The position numbers were made by a program, and so were the translations under genes. A stretch of 44,984 nucleotides of DNA. Origin: Entamoeba invadens IP1 (Eukaryota; Evosea; Mastigamoebida; Endamoebidae). The stretch lies in the NCBI RefSeq assembly GCF_000330505.1, contig NW_004440426.1, positions 1,102,616 to 1,147,599 on the forward strand, read 5' to 3'. The notes under the pieces were generated by a model that had not been told where the DNA came from, did no database searches, and was given only the letters and a program-made list of their open reading frames with translations. Shown in pieces: positions 10,624 through 20,541 of this stretch; the stretch's first letter is position 1, and the number at the start of each line of letters is the position of its first letter.

Positions 10624-13446
10624 ATGTTTCTGTGGCTATCATTATTTCTTTTTGCAAGCGCGAAAGCACAAAATAATGTACTTGTCGACGTTGGTGGAGA
10701 AAAAACGAAGGTGGGGATGTATGGGTCGTTACCAACCGAATTCAAAATGGTCGAAACAAAGACAGGAAAGAAGGAGGTGAGCAGTTTGGTGGTATTTAAG
10801 GTCGACGGTGATGTGTTGGTTGGAGAGAAGGGAGAGAGACAAATGAGTCATAAAGGAAGTGTTCCTATTAAATATCCAATGACACTTAATGGGATAACGA
10901 GAGAACTGAATGACGCTAATAAGAAAAAACGAACTATTGAAGTGATGAGAGAAGAAGACTATATCACTGTTGGGGAAGAAAGTCCACTGAAATTACTTGC
11001 AGGGAATCTCACGATTTCGTATGGATTTTTGATATCATCACTACTCGACGAAGTCATTGAATTGGCTGATGGAAAGACAGCGAAAATGAGTGGTGACTTT
11101 CCTAATGTCATTTCAATACCTTCCTTTTATCAACCAAAACAAATTGAAACGCTATCTCTTGGGGTCAATGCACTGAGTGACCAAGAGGAATTTGTACTGA
11201 AAAGTGACCCGGACATGAAGGAACAAAATGAAAAAGATGAAGGCAAAACGGGAGACGAAATGTTAAAAGAGTTCATCGATGATATGAATGATGACAAAGA
11301 AACTCCCAAAGAGAAAACAGTGAAAGTACCGAAGAAAACTAAAGGAAAGAAAAAGAAAATTAAAAAGACGAAGAAAACAGACAATTTGAAGAAAAGAGTT
11401 TTAGACAAATTGACACAAAAAGAAGAAGGCAAAGAAACTGAAAATACAAGTAAAATACCAGACCAAAAAGAAGCAGCCAAAGCTCTTCAAAGTGTTACTA
11501 CGTTTGCACCAAATCATATTCTTCACGCTCTTGAATATTATGCTATAGAAGATATTAAAGAAACAAAGAAGAATCAGACGGTTGTTGTAGTGGAGTTTGG
11601 GGCGTCGTATTTCCGAGCTACAAAATTTCGAGTGAAAGGAAAGGAAATTGAAATGATCCAACACGAGACATCTTTTCTGATTAACACCAGAAAGTTAAAC
11701 CAAATGGTATTAATCCTCATCTTGAAAAAATTTGAAAACCGGCAGCAGGTGATTGAAAAGATCAATACGATGACACCCGCACAAGAAGCAGCCCTGTGGA
11801 AAACAGTTGATGCATTCCGTGTACAACTCTCTGCAAACGAGAGAGTCATCACTGAATTTATGGAAAAGCCGATTGTGTTGGTTCGGTCTGAATTTGAAGA
11901 ACTGATCAAAAGTGATATTGACGACATAGTAAAATTGTTAATGCCTATGAGAGAAGGTGTGGATGCTGTGTATCTGACTGGAGGACTGGGATATACGCCG
12001 ATTATCAGTAAGAAAGTGGAGGAGGTCTTTGGGAAGGTTTCACGAAAGATGACAAAATTACTCGAAGGAATGCGATTGTATGGGATGATGCACCCGATTA
12101 ATGGCGTGTTAACGAGTGCCAGTCCACTCCCACTTATCCATGACATTTTACCATTTGGTTTTTATGTCAAAGTTGGTGGGAGTGATGTACAAATCTTTGA
12201 GAAGAATTACAAGTTGCCGGATGACAATGTAGAGTCGGTGGAAATTGAAATGAATGGGAATAAAGATATCCAGTTGTGTATGTATACACCGGGAAAGACT
12301 GAGTACGACGTAGACAACTGTTTTGACGATTACGAAGTTGAAGGAAACGTTATGTTAGAGATTGTACCCCTTTCGATGGGTTTAGTGAAGAGTGTCAAAG
12401 CGGAAAAGGTGAAGAAAGTTGGTGATAAAAAGGAGGACGTTGCTGTTTTAATTAAGAACAAACGAAGTCGTGATAAGTCGATGGAACTTATTGTACAAAA
12501 GAGAATGGAATACCAAAAGCTGTTGATGAACATCAAGGACGACCCAAATATCGTTCAAGAAGACGAAGTGTATGACTCGATTTTGAAAGAGTTGGATGAA
12601 GTAGAAAATGGTGAAGACATTGCGCTGATTGACTTAGAAAAGAAGATCAAAGTAGCGAAGAAGATGTGGGATGATTTGAAGAGTGGGAAGAAGGATGAGG
12701 TAAAGAAGTACGACAATGATGAACCAAATGGAGCGAATGAAGACGAAGAGGAGAAACAGAAGCAAAATCTCGAGGAACACGAAGAAGATCCTAAGGCTGA
12801 TGACGTAACACCAGAAGAAGAAAAAAAGCCAGAAACTGGAGGAGAAGAAAACCAAAAAGAAGAGGAAGAAGAAGTGGAAGTCCCTAAAAAGCCGAAGCAC
12901 AAGAACAGCAAAACAAATGACCAAAAAGAAAAGAAGAAACGACGGGATGAGATTTTAAAACTACGAGAAACGTTTAAGGAGAAGTTGAAAGAAAACAAAG
13001 AGAAAGCTACTACACACCCACCTGAAGAGATTGGAGTGGAAGACAAAACAAAACAAAACTTAGTTGAGACAGTGAGAGAAAAGGGTGGTGCTCAAGAGTC
13101 TGTCACAATGAAAGAAAAGGTGGAGCATCTCAAAGCGAGAGTAGATGCATACACTTCGATTAGAAAAGTACGTGGAGGGCCCGAACTCTCTGTGTTGTTA
13201 TCAAATGCGTTAGAAAAAGCGAGTCGTGGTGCTTTAATGGAGAGTGACTTTAAAGAGCTTGAAGAGAGTGTTAAATCGTTTTTGACGAATTACACGTATT
13301 ACTTTGGCTTCACTGAGAAAAAGAAGACGGTCATTACGGTATGTGGTGTGCTGATCCTCATATGGTTTGTTGTGATGGTTGTTGTTGTGATGAGACGTAA
13401 GCACACAGATGAGCCGATTGAGATGGAGAGCCTTCGTGACAGATGA
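10624..13446 (+). CDS. Grp170/HYOU1-like ER Hsp70 with C-terminal membrane anchor
   Basis: 940 residues from the ATG at 10624; the GTG at 10621 is just upstream. A signal peptide MFLWLSLFLFASAKA opens the protein. A degenerate Hsp70 ATPase lobe follows, with VLVDVGGEKTKVGMYG in place of DLGTT, then EFGASYFRATKFRV and VYLTGGLGYTP as the second phosphate and adenosine loops. This pattern is closest to Grp170/Lhs1 nucleotide-exchange Hsp70s of the ER lumen. A Lys-rich insertion (about residues 205-275) interrupts the ATPase domain. A Glu/Lys-rich region (about 690-860) follows the substrate-binding part. Unusually, residues 904-923 form a hydrophobic helix (ITVCGVLILIWFVVMVVVVM) with a short RRKHTDEP cytosolic tail, and no KDEL-like signal is present. 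A canonical catalytic DLGTT motif is absent. Most likely an ER membrane chaperone or nucleotide-exchange factor. Confidence 0.8.
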   Translation: MFLWLSLFLFASAKAQNNVLVDVGGEKTKVGMYGSLPTEFKMVETKTGKKEVSSLVVFKVDGDVLVGEKGERQMSHKGSVPIKYPMTLNGITRELNDANKKKRTIEVMREEDYITVGEESPLKLLAGNLTISYGFLISSLLDEVIELADGKTAKMSGDFPNVISIPSFYQPKQIETLSLGVNALSDQEEFVLKSDPDMKEQNEKDEGKTGDEMLKEFIDDMNDDKETPKEKTVKVPKKTKGKKKKIKKTKKTDNLKKRVLDKLTQKEEGKETENTSKIPDQKEAAKALQSVTTFAPNHILHALEYYAIEDIKETKKNQTVVVVEFGASYFRATKFRVKGKEIEMIQHETSFLINTRKLNQMVLILILKKFENRQQVIEKINTMTPAQEAALWKTVDAFRVQLSANERVITEFMEKPIVLVRSEFEELIKSDIDDIVKLLMPMREGVDAVYLTGGLGYTPIISKKVEEVFGKVSRKMTKLLEGMRLYGMMHPINGVLTSASPLPLIHDILPFGFYVKVGGSDVQIFEKNYKLPDDNVESVEIEMNGNKDIQLCMYTPGKTEYDVDNCFDDYEVEGNVMLEIVPLSMGLVKSVKAEKVKKVGDKKEDVAVLIKNKRSRDKSMELIVQKRMEYQKLLMNIKDDPNIVQEDEVYDSILKELDEVENGEDIALIDLEKKIKVAKKMWDDLKSGKKDEVKKYDNDEPNGANEDEEEKQKQNLEEHEEDPKADDVTPEEEKKPETGGEENQKEEEEEVEVPKKPKHKNSKTNDQKEKKKRRDEILKLRETFKEKLKENKEKATTHPPEEIGVEDKTKQNLVETVREKGGAQESVTMKEKVEHLKARVDAYTSIRKVRGGPELSVLLSNALEKASRGALMESDFKELEESVKSFLTNYTYYFGFTEKKKTVITVCGVLILIWFVVMVVVVMRRKHTDEPIEMESLRDR

Positions 13447-13549
13447 CAGAATTAAAGTAATACAATGTTATTTAAACTTGTTTTCAGAGTCGGGTGTGAC
13501 ACAACATGAATCAACCTAACAGACAAACACAACAAGAATTACATAGAGA

Positions 13550-14758
13550 TTAGGGGTGGTTATGCTCTAGAACTATCTTCGTGATGTTCCACCTTCCTGT
13601 TTTCGTCTGAAAGTTCAAATTAATTCTGAATGGACACTCTGTCTTTTTCGACTTTCTTTTCGAATGGGGCTTCGGTGATCCGACCCGTTGTGGTTCGTCA
13701 CAACTTGAGTTAGAAGAGCCACCTTTTGGAGAATATGAACAACTTCGATACTTCCCTGAACACTGACATACTAACACTTGTTTCTTCCTTGACCCGTCTC
13801 GCATCGTTTTGTTGTTACCACTCCCCTTCCTCAGTACAACGTTTTGACTGTCTGCCCACGCCATCATGGTATCAATGGCTTCGTCCAACGTCTCAAATTC
13901 CATCTTTCCAGTGTACTCTCCCGTGTGCAACACGTCTTTATCAGGAATGACTTTTCTTGCAGCTTTAAGTGGAGCGGAGTATGGTCGGTCTTCGTAGTCG
14001 GAGTCTTCAGAAAGGGACGGTCGTGTACCTTTCACACTTCGATATGAAAGGTCGTAACCGAAGTCCGGCGAGTCTGCACGCTGACTAAAAACCGTGCGGT
14101 CATTAGAAAAAGACCGCGGAAAGTCCGGGGAGAAGTGTCTTGACCTGTCCACTGTGGTGTACATCAATGATGTTCTTGGGGAATTTTCACCTGATGAAGC
14201 CATATCCCGTCGAACCGTGGTGTTTGGTGGCGGCGGAGAAAGACGTGCGTGGACGTAATTAGAGGGGTGTTGAGTTGTGAGTGGGGAATATCGTGTCACT
14301 TTTTCTTGTGGTTGGAGAAGTCTGGGGTCGCTGACAACGGAAGAGAGAGGAGCATATCTAATAGGAGAGACAAAGACATTTGGTTGGACGAACGTAGGTT
14401 GTTGCTGTTGTTGTTGGTAAAAGACTGGTGCAGACATTGGCTGGAATTGTTGTGGTTTAAACACAAGTTGTTGTGGAACGTCTTGGTAAACTGGTTGTTG
14501 AAAGTTTTGGTTGAGAGTCTCTTGTTTGATGAATTCCGGTTGATATACCTCTTGTTGATATCCGCTTTGAGACATGAGGTCCTGCTGATAAACTTGTGGT
14601 GTGAATTGGAGAAATTGTTGCATTTGTTGTGGGGCCTGTGGTTGTTGTATGTGTTGGGCTTGTTGTTGTTGAACAAGTTGTTGTTGGAACTGAGGAAACG
14701 AGCCGTTGTTCATAGCGGTGAATGTTGACGAGCAGCTCGAAGCATCAAATGGGTTCAT
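13550..14758 (-). CDS. FAR1-type (WRKY-GCM1 zinc finger) DNA-binding protein, Gln-rich
   Basis: 402 residues, one exon, ATG at 14758. The N-terminal 165 or so residues are rich in Gln, Pro and Asn (QQQQQ and QPQAPQQMQQF stretches), typical of transcription factor activation regions. A Ser/Arg-rich middle with many SP and RSP sites follows. The last 115 residues look like a FAR1 DNA-binding domain: FETLDEAIDTMMAWADSQ, a VLVCQC cysteine, TECPFRINL, GRWNITKIVLEHNHP. The probable zinc ligands are the two Cys positions and the final His-x-His. The protein stops immediately after HNHP, so no MULE transposase follows. This argues for a host transcription factor rather than a transposon. Targets unknown. 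Confidence 0.75.
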   Translation of the reverse strand: MNPFDASSCSSTFTAMNNGSFPQFQQQLVQQQQAQHIQQPQAPQQMQQFLQFTPQVYQQDLMSQSGYQQEVYQPEFIKQETLNQNFQQPVYQDVPQQLVFKPQQFQPMSAPVFYQQQQQQPTFVQPNVFVSPIRYAPLSSVVSDPRLLQPQEKVTRYSPLTTQHPSNYVHARLSPPPPNTTVRRDMASSGENSPRTSLMYTTVDRSRHFSPDFPRSFSNDRTVFSQRADSPDFGYDLSYRSVKGTRPSLSEDSDYEDRPYSAPLKAARKVIPDKDVLHTGEYTGKMEFETLDEAIDTMMAWADSQNVVLRKGSGNNKTMRDGSRKKQVLVCQCSGKYRSCSYSPKGGSSNSSCDEPQRVGSPKPHSKRKSKKTECPFRINLNFQTKTGRWNITKIVLEHNHP

Positions 14759-15860
14759 GTATTTGAGTATTTTTAGTTCTTTTATCCATATATTCTTTTT
14801 GTGTTCTATTTATTTTTTGTTTTGTAATTCTGACAGAGCACAAATAAATAACGAAATGTGGGAAAACATAAAAGGGTTATAAAATAATCAAAAATATTTG
14901 CATTGTGATTATTTTTATGTTAGTTTTTGAAAAAAAAACACTGAAATGAAATGAGTATTATTTATTTGATTGCAAATTATTAAAATAAACCATTAATTTA
15001 ATTAAACTAAGTTTTTAAGACTAAGAGAATAATAACATTCTAATTGGACATTTATTATTTATTATTTTTTTGAACAAAATATGCCCAAAATGTAGGTATT
15101 GTATTTCAATACCTACATTCTAGTTGTTTATTTACATTTATTGTTATTTTTTGTAGCGTAGTTTTTTATTATATATAAAACATCTACAATTTCGGGAAAT
15201 GGTATTTCTGATTAGTATTGAGTTATTCAATTGAAGTAAATTGAAAAACTTAATAAATGTTTTTTTATTATTGTTTTAAACATCTTCAAATAAAAAAATG
15301 CAGAATACTACAAATAATACATGAATAACGCCTCATTAATAAAACAACCAACTGTATTAGATCATTTTGTAATCTTTGATAAGAAAATATTTTTTTTAGT
15401 TATGTGATTCATTAAAAAAAACATTGATGTTTTAGAAAAAAAAATATCATATCCTATGAAATACCACTTTATGAACTCGACTTTTTTAATACTATTATTT
15501 ATATCAATATATGCTATTTGTTTATTTATTTAATAACTATAAAAAAAAGTTAAAAAATCGTTTTATTTGGAATTTTTGAATGGGGATAAAAAGAATAGAG
15601 TTCAAAGAATTTTTAGTTTTTTCAGTAAAAAATGTTTTATTGCTTCAAGTAATTTTGTTATTACTTTAAAAACACAAGCTTTTTAAAAGTGATAAGAGGA
15701 ATAATAATGGAACATTAATAGGTGAACAAACCCAATTAATTAAACAAAAAATGAAGTGTTTTTTTAAAGTAAAAAGAGGAAAGAGTCTGTCTTGTAAAAG
15801 AGATGTCTGTGTGTCTGCTCCGAGTAAAACAAGAATGAAGTGAACAATAATAAAATACAT
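14759..15860. other. Long AT-rich spacer with a hairpin
   Basis: 1.1 kb upstream of the FAR1-type gene and downstream of the small membrane gene. It is very AT-rich with many homopolymer runs. It holds the perfect hairpin at 15089-15119. The 64-codon reading near 15666-15860 on the minus strand is AT-driven and not convincing. No other feature was seen. Confidence 0.55.
15089..15119. repeat. Perfect 13-bp inverted repeat, 5-nt loop
   Basis: AATGTAGGTATTG at 15089-15101 is followed by a TATTT loop and its exact reverse complement at 15107-15119. It stands out from the simple-sequence background because the stem contains five G/C pairs. No gene explains it. Confidence 0.85.
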
Positions 15861-16495
15861 TTAAATCTCGTCGTCTTGTCTTTGAGAAACGACTTCTGTC
15901 TGCACATTCTGTGATGGATTTTCTGAGGTTGTTTGTGACATTTCTGTTTGTAAGACTACTATGTCTTGTGTCGACTGAGGAGTGGTGTTTGTCGAATTAT
16001 TTTCTGAAGTGAGTTGTTGAGCGACGGAGTTGTTTGGTATTTTCAAAATGATGAGAACAACAAGCAGTACAACGGACGTGATGAAACACAAAATTCCAAC
16101 GACAAGCCCAAGAACACCAGTGATAAAAAACGTCAAACATGATAGAATAAAGTACCACAACGCAAAAAACCAATTTGAGTTGACAAAGGACTCTCGCTTG
16201 AAAAAAGTGTAATACAGAGGGTACAATATTGTCAAAAGCCCCATCACCATCAAAGACACTGCAACGAGTATCACCGCTAGTGTAGGGTTTGTTTTAAGGC
16301 CTTCGATATAAAACGAACCTGATGTGTTGTAAACGAAATGCAAAGCACCAGTCACCGTAACCACTCCAAGTCAATCCAAATACGAAGCAAGACATGCAAT
16401 TTATCGATTAAAATGGTTGTAAGAAGTGATAATAACAAACTAATACCCATTACTATCGACCACCCGATAAAGACATACTCAAATATCTTCTGCAT
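15861..16495 (-). CDS. Small multi-pass membrane protein
   Basis: Two exons: 16441-16495 (ATG at 16495) and 15861-16363. The 77-bp intron (16364-16440) starts GTTTGT and ends GGAG. The phase-1 join rebuilds an ATG codon across the boundary and fuses VFIGWSIVMGI to MVTVTGALHFVY into one smooth membrane helix, which supports the model. The product is 185 residues. Hydrophobic helices lie at about 8-28, 41-64, 76-97 and 97-122, followed by a hydrophilic Ser/Thr/Gln-rich tail of about 60 residues. The layout recalls four-helix tetraspan proteins, but the tetraspanin CCG motif is absent. Function unknown. The acceptor is non-consensus, so the exon join is the weak point. Confidence 0.6.
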
Positions 16496-16557
16496 CAAAT
16501 TGTGTTTTCTAGTTTTTGTTTTTAGAAAGTTACAACTCTTTTTGTGGAATTTGGCTG

Positions 16558-16954
16558 ATGGACGGAAAAACAACAAAAGACCTCAAAAAAGAAAAGAAGG
16601 AAAAGGCGCCTCGGAAAATGTCAAAACAAGAGCAGCGGCTTAAAAAACTCTCGGAGAAGGCTGTCACAGTAAACGCGGCAGACGCACTCAAACAAAACGA
16701 AGAAGACATGATTAAGGAGAAGCCATTTGTTGTTTGTTATATAGTATGTATAGGCATAAGGAGTAGACATATAACATACTAATGAGTAGAGTAGTATGCA
16801 AACTAAGTTTTATGAGCCAAATGGTCTTTCCAAATCAAAGAACCAACTCTCTGCTTTGGCGTATGACGTCCAGCAACACGAGAAAGAGCTTGCTGAAAAA
16901 AAGGCTGTGAATAGTGCAAAGATGCAGAAGACGCGAGACAAGTATGGGTGGTGA
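16558..16954 (+). CDS. Small basic protein with PRCC-like C-terminus
   Basis: Two exons: 16558-16731 and 16790-16954, joined in phase 0. The 58-bp intron GTTTGT...TAG contains a TACTAAT branch-like sequence shortly before the acceptor. The product is 112 residues. The N-terminus is Lys/Glu-rich (KDLKKEKKEKAPRK, KQEQRLKKL). The C-terminus reads KSKNQLSALAYDVQQHEKEL, then KTRDKYGW at the stop. This pattern (KxKxQ, a charged helix, KYG plus aromatic at the end) resembles from memory the C-terminal region of PRCC (proline-rich protein linked to splicing and MAD2B). I infer the relation from this motif only; the long proline-rich part of PRCC is missing. It is divergent from the membrane-protein gene, with the starts about 60 bp apart. 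Confidence 0.6.
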
Positions 16955-17200
16955 GTGACTTTATATTTCTGTTTTTTGATATTTAGGGTTTCACATTCAT
17001 TCACACCACGTTTCTTTATTTTTTTGAGCCGTATTTTTCTTAATTTCAAATACAAAAAAGGAAAAAGAAAGCAATAGACCTAATTCCTAATAATATTTGC
17101 TTGCTTTGTTGTGTAAAAGCTCAAAAAACAACACTTTTTGAGACGAAGTGATGAGACATTTGAAAAAACCGAAATCACAATATAACAACATATTAATTTT

Positions 17201-17872
17201 CTATTTATTTCCCCAAAGGATCTCTTGAATAACCTTGCAATTTACTTCTATAGAGACGACTGACGACTTTTGAAACTCACTGACAAAGTAGTCGTTGATC
17301 TTTTTCCCCTTTTGAGTGATGTCGAGTTGGCTGAACATCCGTTTATCGCCATTATACACCTCTTGGATCCTTTCAAGACGCAAAGTCTTCTTAGACTTCC
17401 GCGATAAACAGCTCTCAAAAAAATAACCAAACTCCATACAAATGTCGATAAGGAGATTTTGTGTGAAGTTCCGCCTGTTTTTGTCAATTCTTCGAAAAGC
17501 AGTTGTTTTAGACATTCCGGTCTTTATGTCTTCGACGTATTCTGGTCTACAATATGCATCTGCAAGTTGCATGATTTCATAGTCTTCGTCTTGAAAATGA
17601 AGGATTTTGAGGACGGGTGTTGTCGATGTGACCGTCGTCTGCTTTCGCTGCTTTTTAAGTGTGCATCCGCAGTGGTTGTTTAAGAGGCCAATGAGAAAGG
17701 ACTGTTGGTATGTGTCGAAATTTTTGAGCTCGCGTTTGTTGGCGACGTACTTTGGAGAACTCGAGACACTCTTTGCTTTATGTGGGAAAGAGTCGACGCT
17801 TTTCGAGAAGTCACAGGAAGGCGATGATGTTGCGTTGTACGCGTAGTTTGTCTTAAAGTCTCTAGTCTCCAT
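17201..17872 (-). CDS. Hypothetical protein
   Basis: 223 residues, one exon, ATG at 17872. No family recognised. It has a Ser/Lys-rich N-terminus, then a mixed helical region with FDTYQQSFLIGLLNNHCGC, ILHFQDEDYEIMQLADAYC and TAFRRIDKNRRNFTQNLLID. It holds several Cys residues but no clear zinc-finger spacing. No signal peptide or membrane helix. Its codon use and composition resemble neighbouring real genes, and the ORF is free of simple-sequence bias, so I believe it is expressed. A small helical adaptor or a lineage-specific nuclear protein are both possible. Confidence 0.6.
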   Translation of the reverse strand: METRDFKTNYAYNATSSPSCDFSKSVDSFPHKAKSVSSSPKYVANKRELKNFDTYQQSFLIGLLNNHCGCTLKKQRKQTTVTSTTPVLKILHFQDEDYEIMQLADAYCRPEYVEDIKTGMSKTTAFRRIDKNRRNFTQNLLIDICMEFGYFFESCLSRKSKKTLRLERIQEVYNGDKRMFSQLDITQKGKKINDYFVSEFQKSSVVSIEVNCKVIQEILWGNK

Positions 17873-19393
17873 GTCGCCGGACTTATTGACTGGTTATTTT
17901 GGATGTGAGTTGTTTATAGTCTGCAAAAAAAACGCCCATCTAAATATGGCATTTTCAAAGTTTATTGTGTTGCCCCTTTTAGCGCCATTTAGATTTGCCC
18001 CTTCTTTTCTATTCCAGAGAAACGTGGAACACTTGCTAAAATAATTAGGGTTTCGCAATAAACTGAGAAACAACCCTGCGCACATTTTCCACCGCCGACT
18101 GCTTTGTATTAATCAGAAAAAATGGGGTGGGTGATGTTATTGAAAAAAACGATGTAAGTAATTAATCTGTTGATCTTGAATATGTACTATACTTATTAAT
18201 AAATTAATAATTGTCTGTAATACAATTAATTGCTTATTTCTGAATAAAAAATGGAAAGTGCCAAGTGGGTAGCATATTGCCTATAATGTAGATTGTTGTC
18301 ACAATGGAATTATTTTGCGCGTAAGAAGTAAGAATAATACGGGCGATTTCCGTTTTTTCCGTTCTGATTTTTCCATTTTCACTCGTTTAAACTGCACAAA
18401 AGTGCGTTGTATTTTCAATAAAAAGTAAATTGTAGTGTTGAGCAAATAGAAAAAGCAATTCTGATCACACTAGGCGCTATTTCTGGATACATTCAGATTT
18501 GAGAAAAGGAAAAGTGACCCTTTCGTCTGAAAACATTTTGAGTTATTCAAACCACATTTCAGTTCTGATAGTCCATCGGATCGACACCTCCTTTTTTCGG
18601 GACATTTCGAATCTTCAAAAAAAAGTTGATCTCGAAATATTAGGGCGATTTGTTCAATGACTTTTAGGGAAGATCTATACAGATTTTTTTCTACTTTTTT
18701 GAGAGCTGAAATTAGCGAATTTTTGGAATAATAAGCGAATTGATTTTTGTTTTAATTGCACTTTTTTCAAGTGGTGTGAACAACCCATCTATCAACTCAA
18801 AAAACACGACAGAAATCGGGATATGGTATTCTCAACACTCAAAATGTTCGAACTATAAAAAGTTATAGATAAAAACGACCACGTTGTCGACTAAAACTTG
18901 GCTATTATTGATAAAAACAGTTTTTTAGAAGAAAACTCTTTTTAACGTTCACGAACTGGACTTAAAAGGCGGGATTTAAAAAACGGTAACAAAATCGGCA
19001 AATCGAACTGAATTTTACCAAGAAAGAGAATGTTGTAGACACTTAAAAAGCAAAACATTATCAATTATTTTTCAAAGATTTTAATTACTGATAAAAAGGG
19101 CCAGAAATAGACAAGAGAAGCAAGCAACAAATTTCCCATTAAGAATTTTATGTGAAAAATCTTACCAAAACAAAACCCCGGTCTTTTCTCAAACAGAAGG
19201 GAAAAATCAGTAGGTGGTCCTTCTCACCATCTCTTATATGTTCTATGTCTTTTTTGTATCGCCATTGAACAAATAAAAGTGCTCGGCGGAAGGTCTCAAA
19301 GTTGAAAAAGTGAAATCTCAGTTTAGATCATTGTGATTGGATTGCAAGAGAATGGCATAACAAATAAACGTCTTTTAAACCTAAAACACTTGA
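17873..19393. other. 1.5-kb spacer with no recognised gene
   Basis: This spacer is longer than most here and less AT-extreme than the other spacers, especially at 18480-19390. I checked for ORFs, inverted repeats and tRNA-like folds and saw none that convince. Base composition similar to coding DNA suggests a decayed gene or an old retroelement fragment; see findings. Confidence 0.5.
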
Positions 19394-20541
19394 TCAGTTT
19401 TGTCTTAAAATGTTTTCAGCAAAACGGTCCTTGATGCTTTGAGGGAGGTTGGTCTCCGCGACACCGTCGAGACACTCAATACTCTCCATGTTGTTGATGA
19501 ACATCCTCGAAAGGCACTTTGGAAGCTTCAGTGTGATTCGTGTGTTAAACCTTGCTTCGTTCAAAAAGAGTTCGTACAAAAAGTTGCATCCACTCAAATC
19601 AACTACTTTACTTTCAGGAGATGGCACACTCGGTCTGATACCACCCTGAATCTCAATACGAATCGGCAAATACATTCGAAGTAACTCATTGAAGCGTGGG
19701 TCTGAGACCATTTTCGAGGAGACCTGGAAATTGTAAGGGCAGAACGGAATCAAAACAACGTTTTTCTTCACAAAGAAGTCATGGAAATTGTCGAAGTTGA
19801 TCATCACAATACCAACAGTGCCATAACTGCCACAAACCACTTCGTTCACCGCTTCAACGTCGTCTTGATGGAGCCAATCGATGATGAATATGACTTGTGT
19901 CTTTTCATGAAGTGCTTTAACTCTATTCATTGCATCCTTGAGGCAATTTGAGTCACATTGAATGACAACTTTGTGAAGATAATTCAATTTGGGAAGTGCA
20001 CTAAATAAACTCGAGAGTATATCCGCCTTATAATTCTGCCCAATCCGAATTGAGATCTCACGCAAATTAATCATCTTGTCGAATCCTGGGTCAAAATAGT
20101 ATGACGTGTCTATGCCTATACGGCTGATCTTCTCGACTATTTCACTAATCACACGGTAATCCTCTTCACTGTTTTGCATCACAAATTTGTGGACATAGAC
20201 CAGCGGAATGTTTTGCAGAACCTCTGCACCAAGAGCCTCGATAGTCATATAACTTGCATAAAACGTCTCGATTCCTTCGAAAACTTTCAGTTCAGCCTTG
20301 GCGTTTTTAGTGCGCGAATTTGATATCGCGACTGAAAGTGTTGTCATCCCATACTCGGGGTTGATCTTAGTCCGCATGACTGCGTCTTTGCATCCTTTGC
20401 TCACTTTGATAAATAATCGCAACGTATCCATCTTGTCGAAATACTTCACTACGTTCATCAGATAGACGACTTCCAATTTCGCCTGGGCGTTAGAATCTGT
20501 TTGAGTTTATCAAAACATGTGAAAGGTCAACGACAAACCAT
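19394..20541 (-). CDS. Leucine-rich F-box-like protein, start codon in its own exon
   Basis: The main exon is 19394-20482. Its frame has no ATG at the family start; it runs AKLEVVYLMNVVKYF and meets a stop upstream. Reading across a 56-bp intron (20483-20538; GTTTGT...CAG) brings an ATG at 20539-20541 directly before it, giving M-AKLEVVYLMNVV. This aligns with MTKLERMYQMNVV of the paralogue at 43268. The product is 363 residues: an F-box-like N-terminus (about 1-50, ending KINPEY) and irregular leucine-rich repeats. The two genes also share a later region with NFQVSSKMVSDPRFNELL here. An internal start at the Met of LMNVV is the alternative. Function unknown; the family is expanded in Entamoeba. 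Confidence 0.78.

Noticed and set aside
12555..13046. 163-codon Ser/Phe-rich minus-strand ORF
   Set aside because: Antisense to the acidic Lys/Glu region of the Hsp70-like gene and without domain content.
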